The notes under the pieces: generated by a model | The model's input: only the letters and a program-made list of their open reading frames with translations | What the model was told of the DNA's origin: nothing | The model's database searches: none | Source of the DNA: Bacteroidales bacterium | Lineage (GTDB): Bacteria > Bacteroidota > Bacteroidia > Bacteroidales > UBA932 | DNA length: 64,000 nucleotides | Reading direction: 5' to 3' | Assembly (NCBI GenBank): GCA_017554335.1 | Contig: JAFZIO010000071.1 | Coordinates: 1 to 64,000, forward strand | Program-made: the position numbers and the translations under genes | Shown: in pieces, positions 59,815 through 64,000 of the stretch | Position numbering within the stretch: position 1 is the first letter of the stretch | Layout of the letters: every line of letters starts with the position of its first letter

Positions 59815-62280
59815 ATGGAGAACAATGTGCGTGCAATATTGGAAGAACTTAACGAGGAGCAGAGAAAAGCGGTCGAGTGCCTTGACGGGCCGGTGTTGAT
59901 TGTGGCGGGAGCGGGGTCCGGAAAGACCCGTGTTCTGACCAGCAGAGTGGCGAATGTCCTGGCGCACGGTTGTGATCCCTCCCGTGTGCTGGCTCTTACT
60001 TTTACCAAGAAGGCGGCCGGCGAGATGAAGGAAAGGATAGCCCTGATGGTCGGGTCCTGGAAGGCCCGAAGGGTAGTCATGGGCACCTTCCACTCGGTAT
60101 TCATCAGGTTCCTGAGAGACTATGCCCAAAGTCTGGGATATCCCGAGAATTTCACCATCTATGACCAGAGCGACTCCACCTCGGCGGTGAAGGCCGCCAT
60201 AAAGGAACTTGGCCTGGACGATGCCGTGTACAAGCCCAGAGAGGTGCTTTCCCGCATCTCCAATGCCAAGAACAGCCTGGTTACGGTAGCCGGATACAAG
60301 GCTGACGCGAATGCCCTGCGGGCGGACAGCTATGCAAAGAAACCCCGCATCGTGGACGTGTACGAGCGTTATCAGACCCGTATGAAGCAGTCCGGCGTGA
60401 TGGACTTCGACGACATCCTCGTCAACATGAACATCCTGCTCAGGGATAATAAGGATGCCTTGAACGACATAGCCTCCCGTTTCTCCTATATTATGGTAGA
60501 TGAGTATCAGGACACCAATTACGCCCAGTACCTCATCATCAAGAAGCTTTCTTCCGGGCACCGCAATATCTGCGTGGTGGGTGACGATTCCCAGTCGATT
60601 TACGCTTTCCGCGGCGCCCAGATACAGAATATCCTCAATTTCAAGAAAGATTACCCAGAGTGCAAACTCTTCCGGCTTGAGCGCAACTACCGCAGTACGC
60701 GCACCATAGTGGATGCCGCTAATTCCGTAATCGAGCACAACTCGGGCCGCATCCCCAAAAAGTGCTATGCAGAAGGGGAGGCCGGAGAAAAGATCAAGGT
60801 TCTGAAGACCTACACGGAGCAGGACGAGGCGGTCGAGATAGTCTCCGAAATCCAGTCCCGCATGCGCAAGGAAGGCGCCCGGTACGAAGATTTCGCAATC
60901 CTGTACCGCACCAACGCCCAGTCGCGTGCGCTTGAGGAGCAGCTCCGCCGCCGCAATATCCCTTACCATGTCTACTCCGGCAACTCGTTCTTCGAACGGG
61001 CGGAGGTTAAGGATATGATGGCCTACTTCAAACTGGCGGTGAACCCTCTGGACGACGAGTCCTTCAAGAGGGTGGTCAACAAGCCCGCCCGTGCGATAGG
61101 CGATACCACCCTTAAGGCGCTTGAGGCTGCCGCCCTGGCCCATGGGACCCCGCTTTACCGCGCCGCCTTTCTGGACGACCTGGAGCAGTACGGCCTGAGG
61201 AGCGCCGCAGTTCTCAAACTCAGGGCCTTCTGCGCCATGATAGACGGCTTCTGCCAGAAGGTGAAGGGTACCGACGCCTTCGAGCTGGCGCAGCTGATTG
61301 CCCGCGAAAGCGGCCTCTGGCAGTTCTACAAGGACGATAATTCCATAGAAGGGCAGGCCCGTTTCGCGAATGTGGAAGAGCTGGTGAACTCCGTAGCCTC
61401 CTTCGTGGAGGACCGCAAGGACGAGGCTGCCGATTCCGAGGAGGCCGCCGATGCCGTCTACACCCTGGACGATTTTCTGGAGAACATAACGCTGCTGAGC
61501 AACGTGGATCTGGTGGATGAGGACGACATTAATAATAAGGTGGCTCTGATGACGGTCCATTCTGCCAAGGGCCTGGAATTCCCGTACGTTTTCGTGGCGG
61601 GAATGGAGGAGAACCTCTTCCCGAGCCAGTCTATGCTCATGAGCCAGAAAGACTTGGAGGAGGAACGCCGGCTCTTTTACGTAGCCGTCACACGCGCCAA
61701 GCGTGCCGTTGCCCTGTCATTCGCCGGCACCCGCATGCGCAACGGCCGCCACGAGTCCAACGCCCCCTCGCGCTTCCTGCGTGAGATTGATTCCCGCTAC
61801 CTCGACCATCCTCTGGACGATTCCGACTTTTCTTCCGACGGCCTCCGCCACGAATGGGGAGGTTTCGGAAGCAGGTGGACCGGAGGTCGCATGGACAAGT
61901 TCGGCGAGTCCGGCCGCAGCGAGCCTGGCGGGAGAAGAGGGCTCCCACAGAGCGGGTTCGCGCAGAGCGCTCATCCCTCCCATCGCGAGCGATGGGCCCC
62001 TCCCTCTAACGTGTCCGAGGGTGGACACGCCCGCCTTGTGGGCCCCTCTTCCCCCACCGCAGCAGCGGCCTCGCATCCCGTCGATCCGGACTTCGAGCCG
62101 CTGCCGATGACGGCGTTCAAAGTGGGCATGCGAATCGAACACAACAGATTCGGCCCCGGCGAAATACTCGAGATAACAGGCAACGTCCCCGAACTCAAAG
62201 CCCGCGTCCGCTTCGACGAACTCGGCGAGAAACTCCTCCTCCTCAAGTACGCCAAGATGCGGGAGGAAAAGAAAGGCTGA
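59815..62280 (+). CDS. UvrD/PcrA-family DNA helicase with in-frame palindromic insertion
   Basis: A superfamily 1A 3'-5' helicase for repair and replication restart. Motifs: VAGAGSGKTRVL (I), FTKKAAGEM (Ia), VDEYQDTN (II), VVGDDSQSIYAFRGA (III), RLERNYRST (IV), MTVHSAKGLEFPYVFVAG (V), and FYVAVTRAKR (VI). The start MENNVRAILEELNEEQ is the usual N terminus. The C-terminal region contains an arginine/proline-rich stretch (residues about 707-746) encoded by a palindromic element. It is followed by GMRIEHNRFGPGEILEI, the Tudor-like domain that ends PcrA. At 821 aa it is slightly longer than typical because of the insertion. Confidence 0.95.
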   Translation: MENNVRAILEELNEEQRKAVECLDGPVLIVAGAGSGKTRVLTSRVANVLAHGCDPSRVLALTFTKKAAGEMKERIALMVGSWKARRVVMGTFHSVFIRFLRDYAQSLGYPENFTIYDQSDSTSAVKAAIKELGLDDAVYKPREVLSRISNAKNSLVTVAGYKADANALRADSYAKKPRIVDVYERYQTRMKQSGVMDFDDILVNMNILLRDNKDALNDIASRFSYIMVDEYQDTNYAQYLIIKKLSSGHRNICVVGDDSQSIYAFRGAQIQNILNFKKDYPECKLFRLERNYRSTRTIVDAANSVIEHNSGRIPKKCYAEGEAGEKIKVLKTYTEQDEAVEIVSEIQSRMRKEGARYEDFAILYRTNAQSRALEEQLRRRNIPYHVYSGNSFFERAEVKDMMAYFKLAVNPLDDESFKRVVNKPARAIGDTTLKALEAAALAHGTPLYRAAFLDDLEQYGLRSAAVLKLRAFCAMIDGFCQKVKGTDAFELAQLIARESGLWQFYKDDNSIEGQARFANVEELVNSVASFVEDRKDEAADSEEAADAVYTLDDFLENITLLSNVDLVDEDDINNKVALMTVHSAKGLEFPYVFVAGMEENLFPSQSMLMSQKDLEEERRLFYVAVTRAKRAVALSFAGTRMRNGRHESNAPSRFLREIDSRYLDHPLDDSDFSSDGLRHEWGGFGSRWTGGRMDKFGESGRSEPGGRRGLPQSGFAQSAHPSHRERWAPPSNVSEGGHARLVGPSSPTAAAASHPVDPDFEPLPMTAFKVGMRIEHNRFGPGEILEITGNVPELKARVRFDELGEKLLLLKYAKMREEKKG
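61934..62051. repeat. Multi-hairpin palindromic element inside the UvrD-like gene
   Basis: Outer arms GAAGAGGGCTCCCACA (61934-61949) and TGTGGGCCCCTCTTC (62037-62051) are near-perfect inverted repeats. Inner hairpins are CCCATCGC/GCGATGGG (61979-61996) and GTGTCC/GGACAC (62011-62028). The core CATCCCTCCCA...TGGGCCCCTCCC and the following ACGTG are shared with the copy in polA. The reading frame across the core differs from that in polA, yet both stay open. Translation here gives AHPSHRERWAPPSNVSEGGH. Confidence 0.85.
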
Positions 62281-62283
62281 ACA

Positions 62284-63540
62284 TTACAGCCAGGGACTTA
62301 TGATGCCTAGCAGGGACTGCTTGAAGCGCTCAGAGGCGCTCCATGAATCGATATAATCCTGGTCGGCAATCTTGGCCCCTTCCTGCGCCTCTGTGAGATA
62401 GGCTTTATGATCGATGGCAGCAGAGGAATCGTAAATCAGGACGTTAATCTCGTACAAGCTCTGCAAGCTCAACTTGTCCAGGTTGGAAGAACCCACACAG
62501 GTGATATAATCGTCGCACACCAGGGTCTTGCTATGGTTGAACGGCGGCTTGCGGTACAGCAACTTGATTCCGCTCTTCACGCACTCCTTGGCAGTGGCGT
62601 GGAAAGCAGAATCGAAAGAAGTCATGTCGGTGACTTCCGGGGCAATCACGCGAACGTCGACGCCCCTTTCTGCCGCCTTGCTCATGGCTTTCATAACAGG
62701 GCGAGTCGGGAGAAAATACGGAGTTTCGAACCACACATACTCTTTAGCGTGCTCCAGCAGCCACACAATCACCTCTTCCATCATATATGCAGGCTGGTCC
62801 GGTCCGTCCGCTACGAATTGAAGGATTTTACCTTCCCTTTCGCCGTCGGGAGCGGGTGCGCCGGTTTCCGAAGCCTTCGGGCCGACACGGCTCCAGTCTT
62901 CCAGGAAAATCTCCCTGACACATTGCACTGCCGGTCCGGTAATGCGGATCTGAGTATCGCCCCATCCGGACATGCTGCCTTCTGAAAGGTTCATGCCTCC
63001 CACATATGCCGTCTTTTTGTCAATCAAGTTGATCTTGCGATGATTGCGGTAAATAGGATCGGTGTAGGTATAGTCCGGTCTCCACAGGGGTGAGTGCTGG
63101 CGCACATCGATGCCGCTCTTCCGCATATTGCGGTAATACCCTGTAAAGTTCGGTCTCCCGTCGAAGGCGTTGTCGAAGAAATTGCCGAAATTGTCGTGAA
63201 TATACCGGACGGTGACTCCCTGAGCCACCTTGTCGACCAGAACGTCGCGCACTCTTTTACCGTCCTTGTCTTCACCGAAAAGAAATACTTCCAGCTCTAT
63301 CAGGTCTTTGGCTGACTCCAGGTCGCTGAAGAGAAGTTCCGAATAGCGCTTCCCGGCGCGGATGATTTCAAAATCGTTACCCCCGGTGGGCATTAAGGCA
63401 GGCTTTATTGCCAGCTTTCTGGCGAGGTTCCGGTAATATGGCTGGATGGCAGGGGTTGCATCTTTGCAGGTTACGGTTGCATTGTCCGGCTGCGCGGACA
63501 GCAGAGCCACTCCGGCGACAAGAATATAAAGGACGTTCAT
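62284..63540 (-). CDS. Phospholipase D family protein (cardiolipin synthase-like), secreted
   Basis: A 418-aa protein with a signal peptide (NVLYILVAGVALLSAQ). Two HKD motifs are present: NHRKINLID and NHSKTLVCDD, both HxKx4D, which make the phosphatidyltransferase or phospholipase active site. The spacing and GGMNLSEG/GSSNLDKLS match cardiolipin synthases. A secreted form may act in the periplasm on phospholipids, and exact chemistry is not resolved. It starts 60 nt from a divergent secreted protein. It ends 3 nt from the helicase stop in convergent orientation. Confidence 0.87.
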   Translation of the reverse strand: MNVLYILVAGVALLSAQPDNATVTCKDATPAIQPYYRNLARKLAIKPALMPTGGNDFEIIRAGKRYSELLFSDLESAKDLIELEVFLFGEDKDGKRVRDVLVDKVAQGVTVRYIHDNFGNFFDNAFDGRPNFTGYYRNMRKSGIDVRQHSPLWRPDYTYTDPIYRNHRKINLIDKKTAYVGGMNLSEGSMSGWGDTQIRITGPAVQCVREIFLEDWSRVGPKASETGAPAPDGEREGKILQFVADGPDQPAYMMEEVIVWLLEHAKEYVWFETPYFLPTRPVMKAMSKAAERGVDVRVIAPEVTDMTSFDSAFHATAKECVKSGIKLLYRKPPFNHSKTLVCDDYITCVGSSNLDKLSLQSLYEINVLIYDSSAAIDHKAYLTEAQEGAKIADQDYIDSWSASERFKQSLLGIISPWL

Positions 63541-63562
63541 AGGATCGGTTCCAAAACTGAAT

Positions 63563-63591
63563 GCAAGATAAGGAAAAAATACTTATCTTGC
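63563..63591. promoter_or_regulatory. Symmetrical divergent promoter palindrome
   Basis: GCAAGATAAG (63563-63572) and CTTATCTTGC (63582-63591) are a perfect 10-bp inverted repeat with a 9-nt spacer. Each arm contains TATCTTGC, a variant of the -7 box, reading outward toward the phospholipase-D-like gene on the minus strand and the partial gene on the plus strand. It may be a shared promoter, an operator, or a hairpin. Confidence 0.55.
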
Positions 63592-63599
63592 GATACAAA

Positions 63600-64000
63600 A
63601 TGAATATGATGAGGAGTTTCCTTGCCCTTGCGTCATGCGTGCTGTTGCTGTTTTCCTGCCCGCTTCTGTGCGGTGCGCAGGAGCCTGACGGCGCTGAAGA
63701 CCTCACTCTTGAGTCCGGAAAGCGCATTACACCTTCCTTGAGGGGGGTGTTGCCGTTTTATGTCGGCGCTTCCGTCCCGGTGGACGTGCCCTTGGGACAG
63801 TCGGCCGCGTTCTCTTTCGGCGTCGAAGCTGTCGGGCTGCGGCTCTCCGCAAGAAGCTGCCCCGTCGAGGCCACTACAGCTCTGCGTTTCAGCGGCATGT
63901 GCTTCCAGCCCGGCCGTAACGTTTTTTACCTGGGCATACCGCTCAGGGTGGCAGGCAGAATCGGAAGCGCATGTAAAGTGTATGCCGGGGCGTCAGCTGA
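63600..64000 (+). CDS. Secreted protein, partial (probable outer-membrane barrel)
   Basis: Open frame from ATG at 63600 to the window edge, so the C terminus is missing. It starts MNMMRSFLALASCVLLLFSC, then PLLCGAQEPDG, a signal peptide (cleavage near CGAQ). The mature part has alternating hydrophobic strands, such as VLPFYVGASVPVDVP and AFSFGVEAVGLRLSA, as in Bacteroidota outer-membrane beta-barrels. Met at codons 3 or 4 could be the true start. Nothing in the window tells its role. It is divergent from the phospholipase-D-like gene. Confidence 0.65.
   Translation, partial: MNMMRSFLALASCVLLLFSCPLLCGAQEPDGAEDLTLESGKRITPSLRGVLPFYVGASVPVDVPLGQSAAFSFGVEAVGLRLSARSCPVEATTALRFSGMCFQPGRNVFYLGIPLRVAGRIGSACKVYAGASA

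Overview
The window reads as chromosome from a Bacteroidota bacterium, most likely order Bacteroidales. Evidence seen: promoters of the TTTG-(about 20 nt)-TAnnTTTG type used by the Bacteroidota primary sigma factor, few Shine-Dalgarno sequences, a complete Na+-pumping NQR operon, a short primary sigma factor lacking region 1.1, and secreted tricorn-like, transglutaminase-like and fimbrillin-like proteins with Bacteroidota signal peptides. The coding DNA is GC-rich with strong third-position bias, so classical Bacteroides is unlikely; an uncultured gut or rumen Bacteroidales lineage is my guess. No rRNA, phage, IS element or CRISPR array is visible.

Layout. 1-485: noncoding DNA with small repeats and the promoter/leader of rimP. 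0.5-4.8 kb: rimP-nusA-infB, with an unusually short RimP. 5-8.1 kb: a GH29 fucosidase lipoprotein and the ABC-F factor EttA. 8.1-8.9 kb: a PIN-toxin/antitoxin pair with a three-half-site operator. 8.9-11.8 kb: a polyprenol-phosphate sugar transferase and tex. 11.9-12.6 kb: a sirtuin. 12.7-14.8 kb: a small acidic protein and a ClC channel. 14.9-18.3 kb (minus): dnaN, a DEDDh exonuclease, nhaA, tRNA-Thr. 18.4-19.8 kb: HtrA/DegP. 19.8-25.2 kb (minus): an envelope operon of a hexapeptide-repeat membrane protein, a secreted metallopeptidase/propeller/barrel protein and a PrsW-like protease. 25.3-29.6 kb: rpoD, argS, ygiQ.

29.6-35.8 kb (minus): tricorn-like protease, transglutaminase-like lipoprotein and a secreted unknown. 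35.9-39.4 kb: two acyltransferases, an AbrB-type regulator, a secreted phosphoesterase. 39.5-42.3 kb: tRNA-Gln, a glycerol-1-phosphate dehydrogenase and a GatZ/KbaZ homologue. 42.3-47.7 kb: tadA and a glycerophosphodiesterase (minus), then polA, an ECF sigma factor, rsmG and rpmH (plus). 47.7-53.9 kb: a glycosyltransferase, an MMPL exporter, tRNA-Val, a fimbrillin-like lipoprotein and a GT4 enzyme. 53.9-59.7 kb (minus): nqrABCDEF. 59.8-64 kb: a UvrD/PcrA helicase, a phospholipase-D family enzyme and the start of a secreted protein cut by the window edge.

Most notable points. (1) A family of about 110-145 bp multi-hairpin palindromic elements occurs three times: in-frame inside polA, in-frame inside the UvrD-like helicase (in a different reading frame) and between tex and the sirtuin gene. 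It behaves like the Rickettsia palindromic elements. (2) A membrane-anchored protein carries about 20 near-identical hexapeptides (consensus K-N-E-I-V-G) in an operon with a metallopeptidase-barrel protein and a PrsW-like protease. (3) Several -7 boxes sit only 3-9 nt before start codons, implying leaderless or nearly leaderless mRNAs. (4) The glycerophosphodiesterase and polA promoters overlap back-to-back.
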